From Strobilurus pachycystidiatus (taxonomy: Eukaryota > Basidiomycota > Agaricomycetes > Agaricales > Physalacriaceae): a DNA stretch of 64,000 nucleotides. The notes below the pieces were generated by a model that searched no databases, had not been told where the DNA came from, and saw only the letters and a program-made list of their open reading frames with translations. The translations under genes and the position numbers were made by a program. Within the stretch, counting starts at the first letter, position 1; every line of letters begins with the position of its first letter. The stretch lies in assembly GCA_019915135.1 (NCBI GenBank), contig JAHLMK010000009.1, positions 1,922,001-1,986,000 of the forward strand. The letters are read 5' to 3'. Positions 45,123 to 56,026 of this stretch are shown piece by piece.

Positions 45123-46032
45123 ATGGCGCAGAGCAGGCCATCGACCGGACAGTCGCGTGCAGCTGCTGGGCGAACAGGAGCGGCCGCGTCGACCCGTCAC
45201 GATGCCAGCTGCGTCGTCACCATTTTGGAAGGATGCGGCATCTGCCTCGATAAGGATACGGGGCGCGTCATGCTCGTTCAGGTGCGGCACTGCAAGTTTT
45301 TGAAGCGTGTTCTGATCTCGAAATGCAGGTCGCGGACTGCCAAACGTACGTGAAGACGCTGCACTAAAAGCATCTACACAACCCAGCACTCATCTTGGTG
45401 CCGGCTACTTTCTTGTCGGCAAGCATCAATGTTATAGTCCGGGAAGCGGTCGGCAAGCGCATTCATGTTGAATCTATCAGCGAAGAGTTCCCAGGCGTCC
45501 CGTTCAAGCCCATTGAGAGGAAATACGGTAATGAGGCCAATGGTACGCAGCCCAGATCCGACGCCCATATACTTGGCTGATAATTATCCAGGTCTCGAAT
45601 TCATCCAGCAGCTTTTCAGGGAGGATGACGAACGAGCTGGGACCTTGGGTTCCGTTGCCAACATTGCACAAGTGGGTATCAGAGTTGTACGCGTCCCCTT
45701 CCCGCTAATCTGCCCCCAAAATCTTATGCCCTTGCCGCCTCATCTGCAATCTTCAATTACGCCCAGACCAAACTCAATACGCGTTTCGCTTCCAAATCGC
45801 TGCTTATTCGCTATGTGCCCGTTGACGGCACCACGATGATCGACCCCAAGACGTTCCGCAACCTCGAACTCATGTCGCACGAGGGGTCTACCCAGTCTTC
45901 ATTCGGGTACGGCAGCGGTATCTGCATCTGTCTACCATTGGCTCCTCCTTGACAGGACGATGAACCATAGTTTCACTGCTTTGGCGTCAAGGCTGCTTCG
46001 CGTCAACATACTGACTCCCATGACTGGTCAAT
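45123..46032 (+). pseudogene. MSH4: Truncated MSH4-like gene relic (MutS homologue, meiotic)
   Basis: From the ATG at 45123: CVVTILEG, then CLDKDTGRVMLVQ, an intron 45282-45328 in phase 0, then VADCQTYVKTLH followed by a TAA stop (45365-45367) where MSH4 proteins normally have Gln, then KHLHNPALILVPATFLSA. Further exons give GLEFIQQLFREDDERAGTLG, KSYALAASSAIFNYAQTKL, IRYVPVDGTTMIDPKTFRNL and NHSFTALASRLLRVNIL. These are the N-terminal and connector regions of MSH4, which works with MSH5 on meiotic crossover intermediates. The MutS core, lever and ATPase domains are absent, and sequence changes abruptly to another gene after about 46032. Frames shift near 45910-45960. A functional MSH4 should exist elsewhere in the genome (inference). 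Confidence 0.75.
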
Positions 46033-46500
46033 CGTCTACGGGCCGGAATTTCCCATCTTTGATCTGACAACGATTTCCGCGGGAGAGGTGGTGCTGTCAA
46101 TGCCGACAACAACGGCTACGAGCGCGTTCACGGGTCTGACAGGCTACATGACGCTTGGTCTGGGAGAGAAGGCCATTCCGTCACTTGTTCATATCAGCGA
46201 TACAGAAACATTGATTGTTAAGATGACACCAGTAAGTCATTCGCGTCGATTCGCCTTCCAATATCATATATCTGACCTACTCCTACATAGATGAAGGCCT
46301 CATGATCTCAACGCATGGCGCCGAAACAGGACCAGCATTCATAGAATGGCCTGCAATCCCAGAGGAGGTCGCGTTCGTCAAACCGTACATATTCTCAGAG
46401 TTACCATTCAATGATGTACCATCAGCACCGGAAGGGACGTTTCTTTCAACCAGTGTCTTCTAAATACGTTCCTCCCTGTCACTCCAACCCGCTCAGACTT
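46033..46500 (+). pseudogene. Fragment resembling a CNH-domain vacuolar sorting protein (Vps39/Vps3-like)
   Basis: A plus-strand stretch reads FPIFDLTTISAGEVVLSM, GLGEKAIPSLVHISDTETLI, then after a probable intron EGLMISTHGAETGPAFIEWP, PEEVAFVKPYIFSELP and, past a TAA, IRSSLSLQPAQT. From memory this order (short beta strands, IEWP, PEEVAF..PYI, then I.VHSSLSLQ..QT) fits the citron-homology domain of HOPS/CORVET subunits. The junction after LIVK needs a one-base shift to continue, and a TAA replaces an expected Gln codon, so it is a relic. Assignment to Vps39 versus Vps3 cannot be made by eye. Confidence 0.4.
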
Positions 46501-47476
46501 GAGTCGCAATCTCTTCCTAGTCCAGTGTCTATATCTGGGCGAGTACAAAGGGAAGATGCTGGGTAGTGAGCATGGGATGGTGACCTTGAACTTGAAGGAG
46601 TAGTGTCGTCCGTCGGAGAATCTGCCGACCGGTGGATATCGTTGGTTGAAGATATCAAAGACAACAGCCCCGAAGACAGTGCAGTACGTCGCAGTAGATG
46701 AACTCTCGTGGCTGTCTGGGGTATCGAGTCCGACAGATCAGATGAGAAGCAGTATACACTTTGTAGTCTTGACTGATGAAGACATGAGTCCTCGGAACTT
46801 CATCCTCTCCTGTACCGGAACATGTCTTGCCCAAAGTATTAGTTGCTAGCCACCGCTCGGAACGTCCACAGTGTTCTCCCCATGTACATGACTTCTTTGC
46901 TACCAGGAGTAAAATCACTGACAATAAACCGAGTATGAACACGCCGAGGTGTGTTTCAATAAAGCGTCAACAAATACAACCGGTATTATGTACGCAAGGA
47001 TGTCGAGCCAGACGGTGAACCCGACGAGACGGTAAGACCAATCTTATAGTGGAACTGATTTGTGAGCCAGACGAGTCGGGCGACCTTTTGAGCGTCTGAT
47101 GTGCGGAGGTCGTCGATGCCAGGTATCTCGAAGATGGGTGGGATGTACTGTAGATGCTGGGACGACTCGGAGTGCCTGTAGGGAAGCGGTAGAGCCCGGA
47201 GAGATGGAAGACGAGAGACGGAAGATGAGGAAGCGGCGGAGTTGGTGGGAGTTGGTGGTGGCTATTACCCGTGGGCTGCGAAGGAGACTGGCAGGTTCAG
47301 CAGCATTTCCCCGGTTGGTACTTGGTATGGTGCAGCCCAACCGTCGAGGGAAGCCAGGGATAATGGTCTAATGGCCACGCACGGACCCGACGTACCTGGA
47401 CGGTGATACCGACTAAGTCAACTGACAAAAACTAGAGGTAAAAGAAGAGATACAATTCATGTACGTTCAGTATGAG
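46501..47476. other. Intergenic or decayed coding DNA
   Basis: No exon chain found. Given the relics on the left, this may be further eroded CNH-gene sequence. Confidence 0.4.
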
Positions 47477-48194
47477 CTACACTTTCTTCTTTCCCTGAGC
47501 ATTATAATGCTTTTCTACTGTAGCGAATAAGACCCACGTCGGACGACCTTCTGCAGGTGTGAGATCAAAATATTTGGTGGACTTGTTGGGGTGAACAGTG
47601 TGGCGGGCTCTGTCTCCATTAGGGTACGGGACAATGGACCACTTGACCCCGTCCCACATCCAAATTTGGCTCTTCTCGGTGAGATAGTTAGAGTGCATAA
47701 ACACGTCGCCCGGATTGACGCCGTCTCGAGTGGGATATGGGACGTCGACGATCCCGGTGCTCAGATAATAGACGTTAGACGAGTCGGCACCTCGGCGGGG
47801 GGTGTGCGGACCCGTCACCACTATCTCTCCATCGCGACGAAAGTTAGGTGGTGGTTTGAACGGCCACTTTGAACTTTCAGGAAACGGAGTGCCAGCGTCG
47901 CTACGGCTCGTAGCAGCCGGAGCGTCCTGTCCCAAAGCTTGTGTTTGTGGAGCACGACCCAACCTGTATTCGGTAAGACGTCCAGTCACGACTTTCAGCA
48001 GAACGAGAGGACATACTGGATTCGTACAGGATTCACAACGGTATATTCGTGTATCCTGATAACCTGCCGATCGTTATCCGCCACAAAGGAGCAAGGTACG
48101 TAGCGCTTCTGCAAGGGAGGCTACGGAGCGGTCAAGTCAATTGTTCAGAACAATCAATTGATCGCACCTCCTCAAGAGGTTGAGGCTCGCTCAT
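47477..48194 (-). CDS. Small hypothetical protein, three exons
   Basis: Exons 48194-48168, 48108-48017 and 47963-47477; introns 59 and 53 nt with GT-AG ends; 201 residues; phases 0 and 2. The ATG at 48194 gives MSEPQPLEE joined to KRYVPCSFVADNDRQVIR. A Pro-rich middle (PFKPPPNFRRDGEIVVTGP) leads to a compact C-terminal domain rich in Trp/Tyr/Asp (GVNPGDVFMHSNYLTEKSQI, WMWDGVKWSIVPYPNGD) and a Lys-rich end. No domain recognised. An unspliced reading of the 5' end would be Cys-rich (CESCTNPVCPL), but lacks a start and is less likely. Intron 1 contains a short palindrome, ATTGTTC-A-GAACAAT. Confidence 0.7.
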
Positions 48195-48778
48195 GTTAGG
48201 TTTGAGAAAGAGGTGGGTGTTGGATGCCCTGCACCGCGGAGCTAGGTGGATTCAGTTCTCAATCGGCTCGAAGGGCTGACCTTATATATATGATTTCATT
48301 TGCATTGTATTGTGTTCCTTGTTGTTCACATGGGCGGTAGTCCAGACTCCACATGGATGACGCTGGTGCGAGATGTATCGTAGCGGTATATCGTATGATA
48401 TTGATTATTGATAGCGTTTATCGATGTACCACATGCCCAACGGATCGAGAAATCATACCCCTCCGTGATCTGAGCGGGTACAAAGCACAGTTTGGCGATC
48501 GAGATCCGTCTCCCTTTCATGATGCTCCGTGGCAGAGGGCCTGATATATAGGTCTGTAGGTGCACAGGAAGAAGCACACATTCCGTTGAATGGAACCCTT
48601 GGCTTTGTAAGAGCGGTGTTGAATGGAAAGGCCTGAATGGGAGTAGACGCTTCGTGGAAAGGCGCGCCGTCGACAGCACTGTAGGTAGGCGCTTGGCTCG
48701 TATCGGAGTCCTCACCGGCCAAAGACGAGCGCAAAGTGCTGTGAACGATACCGGCCGCGGCTAGATCTGAAGATGAGA
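48195..48778. other. Intergenic, no gene resolved
   Basis: Minus-strand frames of 100-130 codons exist but have no ATG or matching splice sites. Nothing else seen. Confidence 0.4.
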
Positions 48779-49297
48779 CTATGGTACAGCTTCGCCGATA
48801 TTCGAGGACGCACGTGGTGTCTGGGTTGGAGCAGGTGGAAACAGCCAAGGTCCAAGGAGGTGAGAAGTGACACCCAAAGCGTAGTAAATGAGGACCATGG
48901 AAATGATGAGTTGCCCAGCAACTCTCCACCGCGATGGTTCCACTTTGTCCCGATAAAGGCGTATCAGAGTAGCAGACGGCAGAACGCGCCCGCGAAGTTC
49001 ATCGGGAAGCTCTTTTCCGTTCTAGCCGTTTTGAGTACAACATCCAGAGCATGAATGAAGAGTACATACGACCAAATCAGCAACAAAGCCGAGGTCCTGA
49101 GGGTAGACTATCCGAGGGGTAGGCGCTATCGCTCGTTCAGATCTAGTGATTCGCCACACTTGATTTCGTTTGATTTGAACATACTGGTTTTGTCGGCCTG
49201 GCTGTCCATTGGAGGCGGGCGCAAGAGGATACGGTAGAGAATGAGATTTTTTGGCGGGGCGTGGAAGGACATGAGTAAGGAATGCGCGTGCCGCCGG
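48779..49297 (-). CDS. Hypothetical membrane protein, 5' exon not found
   Basis: Three exons join cleanly: 49297-49185, 49142-49070 and 49021-48779, with introns of 42 and 48 nt (GTATGT donors, CTAG acceptors), phases 2 and 0. The coding text is AKKSHSLPYPLAPASNGQ..., SERAIAPTPRIVYPQDLGF, VNGKELPDELRGRVLPSA, LIRLYRDKVEPSRWRVAGQ, then a hydrophobic helix LIISMVLIYYALGVTSHLLG and a short Pro-rich tail with stop at 48779-48781. At least 142 residues. The first exon has no ATG in this frame and is preceded by a stop, so a start exon must lie upstream of 49297. A single-pass membrane protein, perhaps organellar; no family recognised. Confidence 0.6.
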
Positions 49298-49667
49298 CTA
49301 CTAGTACTCGGGCCTGATGATCGGCCGTATGCCTGCCGATCAAGTTTGAGTTGGACTAGCGCAGCCGTGGTTGTCTACTCACTCCTACGGTCGACGTTCG
49401 CTGTCTAACTTACTTCAACTGCGATCTCAAATCCTACAACCCTTTTGGACATGGATTCTCAGTTCTACCTGCTGAAAACTCTCGTCTATCTAGCCCTCAT
49501 ACTAACTGATCCACGCCACATCGTTGACGGAAAGTCCCGGTTATAACCCTGCTCTGAGCAGTCGCGGTCGGTGAACGATAGGGCTACATCGTGGCCTTTG
49601 CTCCCTGCATAACGCACCATGGCTTGTGTACAACACGTGCAGACCATCCTGTCTACTACACGCCAAG
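49298..49667. other. Short intergenic region between divergent genes
   Basis: Should contain the missing 5' exon of the minus-strand membrane gene and the promoter of the plus-strand gene. An ATG frame at 49451 (MDSQFYLLKTLVYLALIL) may be an upstream exon of the latter. Confidence 0.35.
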
Positions 49668-50764
49668 ATGCGAACAAGGCTGCAGGAGTTTAGGGCTCGA
49701 ATTGTGTCGCAGCGATATTCGGTGAGCCAAATAGTCACTTCTGCCTGCTCTTGAATTTTCTGATGCCTTACAGTATCGATTTATAATCCAGCAACGGAAC
49801 GAATTTCGTTGGCTGGCCGACGTTCTATGCAACAACGTTCACTGGCGGTCAGATATGGACAACGTCGAGCTGGTCCTTGAAACAGGGATTCCCAATCAAA
49901 CCCTCAATCTGCTTCTGTTCGAAGTGTTGCGCCAGCTTTCTGGGTTGGATACGTTGGCACTTTACTGCCCCCATGGGACCTCTCTCGCCGTCACCGCCTT
50001 CCCTACACAGACTCTGGAAAATCTCACCACATTCCATACCAACATTGCTCACTCATGTCTTGTTTCTCTTCTCAAGCACCCAAATTGTCGCTTAACCAGA
50101 GTTATCATTGGACGCTGTGGCAAATCCAGAGACCTTCCATGCCCTTTCCACGTTTTTTCCCGCTCAAAGGCCCTAGGAAGAAATAACATACGTCTCTATG
50201 TGGAGGGACCCATGTCCTGTGCCCCTCATCTTGTCCCCCATAACCCAGTGATGGAAGTTCGACTGCATCACACTGCCGACCGCGACTTCAATGTGGCTGG
50301 TGAACAGCTCGCTCGCTCAGCTCAGTTCCTTCAACGCCTACAGCTACCCATCACCTGCTACAATACACCCCGGATGCTTGCATCTTTCTCTCATCGACTG
50401 CCAAAGGTGACGATGATTACTTTGAAGGAAGCGGTTGAGGTAAGCCACCTTGGCAACTGAGTGTTTGCACGAACCTCAAAGATGACTTCAGATTCGTTCC
50501 AAAGTCAGAGTCCCCGATCAGCCGTGGACCAATACTATCCAATGGGGAGATGAGGTTCGAGGATTTCCTCTCCTAGCTGGCATGACAATCTGCATGCAGA
50601 GCGAGCGCAGGAATTCCTTGTATTCGGAGACCGATCTAAGGAGGTGGGCTCAGCGGTGGCTACCTTTGCTTTCAGGATTTCGACGTCTGGACTTCCGTTG
50701 GGTTGATGACCTAGTTGTCTTTCGGCGTCACCGCTGGAATGTACAGGATATATCTATGATATAG
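49668..50764 (+). CDS. Hypothetical protein, F-box/LRR-like without visible F-box
   Basis: Exons 49668-49721, 49774-50439 and 50492-50764; introns 52 nt each, GT-AG, phase 0; 330 residues from the ATG at 49668. The body shows Leu-rich repeats of irregular length (LEVLRQLSGLDTLALY-like, TLENLTTFHTN, LPKVTMITLKEAVE) and a final basic exon (RRWAQRWLPLLSGFRRLDFR). In basidiomycetes such a region usually follows an F-box, so an upstream exon carrying one may be missed, possibly the 49451 frame. No catalytic motif. Function unknown. Confidence 0.55.
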
Positions 50765-51885
50765 TGTAAATTTCCTACAGCCTTTGTGTAATCTTGTCCA
50801 GGAAACCGTTATCTTGAATTGAATGTGCCCACCAGCAATCGCAGGCTGGCTCTTCCGGATGTCCAGCTATCTAAGAATACAATGCGTACCTGCACGAACG
50901 TCCACCACGCGAGGAACGTTTATGTCGTTTCTGCGCTGATGCAATTGGCACACCGGAACGCGCCTGCTTGTGTCCTTCTGTGGAGGTGTATGCCGGCGCT
51001 GATGCGGGCGAATCGCGGTTCAGCATATGCATTCCGTACGGCGGGAACGTCCGACGTCTCAATCGTACAGCTCATGCTATATAATCGCGAAAGCTATTGA
51101 GCTGGTGGAAGCGGTGCGGTGGCGTTTGCGCACCGCCACCGCTGCCTCAACATTTTCTGTGGCCCTTATGTACCCACGTTACGGAAGTAACTCCGCGAAG
51201 GCATCGCGTACTCACGCGGAATAAAGCAGGGCAAGGATTTGGCAAGGATCTTGATATTCGGACGGTGGCAAGCCTGAGCAACGTCGGGCTCGGACTTTGA
51301 CCCGAACGGCTGTGACCGCTGGGCACCAGACTATTTGTTTCGAATCGAGCAAGAAGCAGGCCCTGGAATTCGAAGCGACGAGCCGTGGACTCCCGATGAC
51401 CCGGAGCGGGCCGCATGAGTGAATGTGAATGTGAACTGACGATACACAGGTAGGGCCGGCAGCACGATGGGCTGGGGTCGGTTGGGTTGTGTGTGGTTGA
51501 GCTGACCGTCCGACGGCATGCCGCTCCAATTTTCCCGTTGTGTTGGTTTCGCCCGGGGAAACGACTCAACCATTCGGCCCGCGCCGACTGTTTCTTCGTC
51601 GCCGCGAATGAGATATTGATCCCGATGAGCATACGACACCCAAGCGCGAGGATTGATATTCGAGTGTGCGACCGTATGGTGGACTTCGAAGAGGTTGACA
51701 GAAACCGGACGGCGGACGTAGCGTAAAGATCCAAGGTGGCCCGACGACCCGGAGTTATTACTTTGCCGGGATCCGCCCGATCCGCGGAACTCAATCCGGT
51801 CCCGAATCCGACCGATTTTCGTCCGTTTATTTTCGAGTGAAAGTCGCCCGCATTCGTCTACCGCCGCGAGCTCGCTTCCCACAAC
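50765..51885. other. Intergenic, no gene seen
   Basis: About 1.1 kb. A plus-strand frame at 50819-51100 continues the composition of the previous gene but has no consistent splice link. The rest is non-coding in look. Confidence 0.4.
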
Positions 51886-54026
51886 ATGCCGCCAAAACGC
51901 AAGAACTGCTCCCCCACACCTCCGCTGCGACGCTCCCCACGCTTCAAGAAAGCTCCCACTGAAGCACGGCTGCTTGAGGACCTGATTCACGACGACCTCC
52001 ACATTCTACATCTCACCGAAGAAGAGATCTTCCTCACCACATCTCCTCCCGCCGTCACCTCAAATGACGTCGTCACGGAAACGCTACCGCAACCCAGGCT
52101 TAGGCTCACGGCTCGTAATGCAACCCAGTGGAAGCATGAGAACGTAGGTTCTTTGGCCATGCGGCGTGAAACAATAAAGCGATGGCGCTCCGTCGTTGAG
52201 GCCTTTTTTTTTTCGGTACGGTACGACGTCACGGTGAAGAGATGGCCGTTTCTCACTCGCGGACAGAATCCTGGAAGGGATCTCAAAGGAGTCGTGGATG
52301 CACTCCGTGAAATGCGTATCTGTCGCGGACAGCAGGATACATCGTGGATGGCTGAAGTGAAGGTAAGTACTCCACTGCCATGCGTCCCACATTATTGAGT
52401 AAATGTGTAGAACTTGGGATTAGGTCGCCTCCTCGTCGAGGTTATCGACAAACGTCCTGACCTCGCCTTCCAAAGCCAGTTGGTGTCTTCCTTCGCTGAA
52501 TATCGATGGAGGGGTCGCTTCGCCGAATGTATTGACTGTTGGACCCCTGCCGATCGCGTTGTAGGACTTGAACCTCGTCCTCTTCCTCGCGCCATACCTT
52601 CGCAGCGCCCGCAGGAGTTCTCACTTCTAGAATTGATCCGGAAGCACGTTCCTTTCCTATCGCAGCCCGAGTCCTGTTTCTTCCTGTTGAGTAATCGCAA
52701 TTTCTTTCGACTGTGGAAGGAAGTTGTTGTGCCCGCCGTCTATGCAAGCGGCTACGATGTGAGGACTACGGCGTTCATCATTTTCCATGTCATCTCACTT
52801 TCATATCAGGCAGCCTTATCCGACGAAACTCTTACAGTCAAATATCGAAACATTCGAAACGCTTGCCGTTCAGCCGACCGTCGACAAGCCTTGACCGCAG
52901 ACCGCTTCCTTCTTCGCCTCATGGAGCTCACTCACTCTAATTCTCGCCTCGGTGAGAACCCGCAACACGGGGCGTCGGACACTGAATGTCGGAACTGCCT
53001 AGAGCTGGAGCTCGATTCTCCTCTGAGATGCGTACGAACTATTCGTTTGAAGGAGCGCGACGTCTCTCAGATCCGCGGTACTTTGTTGATTGATTACGAC
53101 GCTCAAGACGCACCGTACATACACAAGGTGAGTGCATCCTGTACCGATGCCATCTCGTGACTCAAAGGCGCTCTAGAGCTCCTGCCCGCTCAAAACATCA
53201 CGCGTTCACGAGCTTGGCCAGACAACCTTCGTAGAACAGCGTTTAGATGTTTTGGACAGGTGTCAAAGAGACATCACACTTTTGCTTGACGACGCAACGG
53301 ACCAGTTAGTAGGGTGTATTCGATACGAGGCGTTCAGCGATGCAGCACGGATGGATTTGCTCATGAATCACGATAGCTTGGAGAATGGCGTGGGCGGTTC
53401 AATCAAGCGAGGCAAGCACTTGCAAAAAGTTGCCTATGGAGAGATAAAGGGCAGGGGCTATCGCGTACCGCAAGGAGGCAAACCTGGAGACGGCTATAAC
53501 TGCTATCCTGGTAGTAACCTCCCCTCTAATATCGAGGACGCCATCTCCTGTGTGGAGTCCAACTTCAAAGTGGCACTGGTATGTTCACCTCTTTAAACTG
53601 GAGTTTCTACCGGGTTCCTGCTGACGCTGTCATGGTCAGGATGTCGATACTATCATGGAAGTTCTGAGACGAACATCACCGGATATATACAGGCAGTTCA
53701 TCGACGCCCAGCGCGAAGCTCACACGTTCCCGTTAGGTCGACACGGTGTCAATGCTTTTTACACTTGGAATTATATCGCTACCCAACACACCGACCACGA
53801 TTTGTCTTGGACTGTCAGTGTTCAATTGGAGAAGCAAGCGCCCATTGGACAGTACGACTTTGTATATTCAGCATACGGCCTCATTCTGAGGACCACGGAG
53901 AATCTCCTCTGGTGCCACATTTCCTTCAACGAACATTCGCAAAAAAAACTTACTAAACTCCACAAGGACCTTCCGAGCTTCAAAGCTGCATGGAACTTTG
54001 GGCCCCAAACGAGACACGGCGAATAA
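51886..54026 (+). CDS. Putative 2-oxoglutarate/Fe(II) dioxygenase-like protein with basic N-terminus
   Basis: Exons 51886-52362, 52411-53127, 53177-53578 and 53640-54026; introns 48, 49 and 61 nt; all phase 0; 660 residues. The start ATG opens a DNA-binding-like basic tract (MPPKRKNCSPTPPLRRSPR). Residues 160-400 are helical (LEPRPLPRAIPSQRPQEF, RPDLAFQSQLVSSFAEYRW). In the last exon FYTWNYIATQHTDHDLSWTV provides an HxD (His about 582) followed by a beta-rich run and WCHISFNEHS (candidate second His about 625 or 631), the spacing expected for the double-stranded beta-helix of 2OG/Fe(II) oxygenases, including the TET/JBP group that is expanded in basidiomycetes. The final basic Arg is not certain. 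Convergent with 54677-56026. The enzymatic reading is inference from three residues. Confidence 0.65.
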
Positions 54027-54676
54027 CTCAAGAACAATCTCGAACGGCATCGGCCTTACGTTGCGAGGAAATGACGCGAGAGAGGCGGCACGGTATCACG
54101 ACCTGCTCAACGGCATGCACGACCGAGTTAACTATTGGGCTCCTTGGTAATTCCAGGTACTTTGTTATCAATAGGAATCAGATTATTTTGATTTGAAGCT
54201 GGGAGATGAGACAAGAGTCTAGAGCTGCGTCAGCCATCCATCGGACGTTCGTTCACAACGGTCATTTAGCTCAACAGGGTGCCATCAAACTACAGAAATG
54301 GTCTTCCCGGATCGTACTTCCTTGAGCACGGTGCTATGGGTTGCCTGAACAGATCTGCTGGTGAAACAGGGCGCGTTTTCTCCTCGGTCTTTGTAGCGAT
54401 GGTATCGATGTTGTTCATCTGGAGAAGGTTGTGCAACACTTGCCAAGCTCACACAGGAACTGAAAACGACGGCGGAGTTGTATGGAATGGCATAGGTTGC
54501 AAGAATATGTTACGGTAGAAGAACGAACATAATAAGGCTTTGGCTTTACAGTAGAAAGAACAGAAAAATTCGAGAAGACAAACGGCCGTTGGTCGGTCAT
54601 TGGTTAATGAGGGACAGGGATGTTGCTAGATAATCGTTGCTTCAGCGCCGAAAAGGTGATACAAAGGATCGAATTC
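54027..54676. other. Convergent intergenic spacer, no gene seen
   Basis: Lies between the 3' ends of two convergent genes and probably holds their terminators. Short frames only. Confidence 0.5.
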
Positions 54677-56026
54677 CTACCTCATGAAGTCGGGGTCAAT
54701 GACAAACCAATCCGGCTTCTCAGCAGCTGGCTGAACAAGCACATCGGTCTCCCATGGTGTCAGTTGTTCCAACCAAGCGCTGTCATAAGCATTCCTGGGC
54801 AATCTGGGAGGAGCTGGACGCCGGGTGTGATATTGGGCTGCAGGCTGTCTAGCTACACGGTGACGAGGGGCATTGCCACGTTTAGCACCTTTCACGCCGG
54901 ACTGGCGAATAGCAAAGCGAACACGATCCAGACAATAAAAGAATTCCCGGACCACGGATGAACGCCAATTCATGACACGTTTCTTGTAGGGTCCACGTTG
55001 CATGGGATCAAGAGGTTCCTCGTCATCGCTGCTATGAGTGTCCGCACCCAAAGCATCGAACGCGGCCAGATGAGTTTGAAGACTTGTAGTCTTCAGGATG
55101 ACCTTTCGGCGGGCCCTATATACCTAGAGAATTCTCAGCGTCCAGAGAGAGAGGAAGAGAGAGAGATCCTCGATTTGCTCACTTCATGGCGACGAGTCTT
55201 GGCAGAAGCCAGCAAGAGGGCTGCTCGTCTTGCTTCTTCAGTTGATTCGCGTGCGTCTTTCCGGATCTTATACAAGGTGACGATGCGCTGACGGATAAGG
55301 GCAATGAGATGATCTCTATGCTCGTAGTCTTTAGTATCGTGTCCGTCCTTTTCCATCATGTGTCGAGCAAGCACTCGGGCAGCGCTGAGATTCCATGGAT
55401 GGGCTGGATGAGGTAGGGCTGGAGGTGGGGGAGCCCACACAAGGCTGAAATTGTCCAGGGAACACGACTCGTTACACGCGCCGCGCGTAGTAGACCAGAG
55501 GTCCGCATATGCTGTGATCTGAGCAAGAGTGGCCTTGTTCTCCCAGGTGTTTGGGTCAGGTCCGATGAGTTCTTTGAATAAATCGCGTATCTTGCCCTAC
55601 AACAGGCATCAGTCAATCGTGTTATCGAATGAAGTTCACTGACGAGTAGCTCATTCAATGCTGGATCCTTTGGGCCTGTACGATCCTTCTTCTTGCCGCG
55701 CAGAGGAGTTGATGTCGTAGTAGTGCGCGGCACTGGTGCCCCGTCGGGTGTTGGTTCCGGTGGTGGTGGAAGTCGAGTTTCCAGCGTCCTCTGGAGTCCC
55801 CCAAACATGCGTTCCATATTATCGCTCAGAATACCAATAACATTTCCCAGCATAGTTGAGTCCGGGGCCTGAGGGCTCATGATGAGTGGAGTCACCCGAG
55901 CTATCAAAGAAAACTCACATTTCTGTCCGTTGTACCAAAGAGGCTCTGCAGACCAAGAGATTGTAGCCAGGTGGTGCGGTGTTGTCCAGGGGTCTCCTGA
56001 ACGTTCATCGGAGCGGGGGCGGGCAT
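54677..56026 (-). CDS. Hypothetical conserved-looking fungal protein, four exons
   Basis: Exons 56026-55919, 55868-55644, 55596-55183 and 55123-54677; introns 50, 47 and 59 nt, all GT-AG and phase 0; 397 residues. The ATG at 56026 opens MPAPAPMNVQETPGQHRTTW. The order of features is: a Gln/Pro-rich start, ALNELLGKIRDLFKELIG, a WNLSAARVLARHM segment, a basic helical region (RQRIVTLYKIRKDARESTEE), RGPYKKRVMNWRSSVVREFF, and a C-terminal LPRNAYDSAWLEQLTPWE block. I recall basidiomycete multicopy proteins with this same order (DLFxELLG ... WR...VRxxL ... LPxNxYDxxWY), with no known function. Its presence tail-to-tail with the dioxygenase-like gene may reflect a shared mobile or multicopy origin (inference). 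Confidence 0.75.

Noticed and set aside
48135..48165. Palindrome ATTGTTC-A-GAACAAT as a regulatory operator
   Set aside because: It lies inside intron 1 of the 47477-48194 gene, and a single short palindrome is not evidence of binding.
51147..51794. 215-codon minus-strand open frame between two plus-strand genes
   Set aside because: Arg/Ser/Pro-rich composition and lack of splice signals suggest a chance frame in GC-rich DNA.
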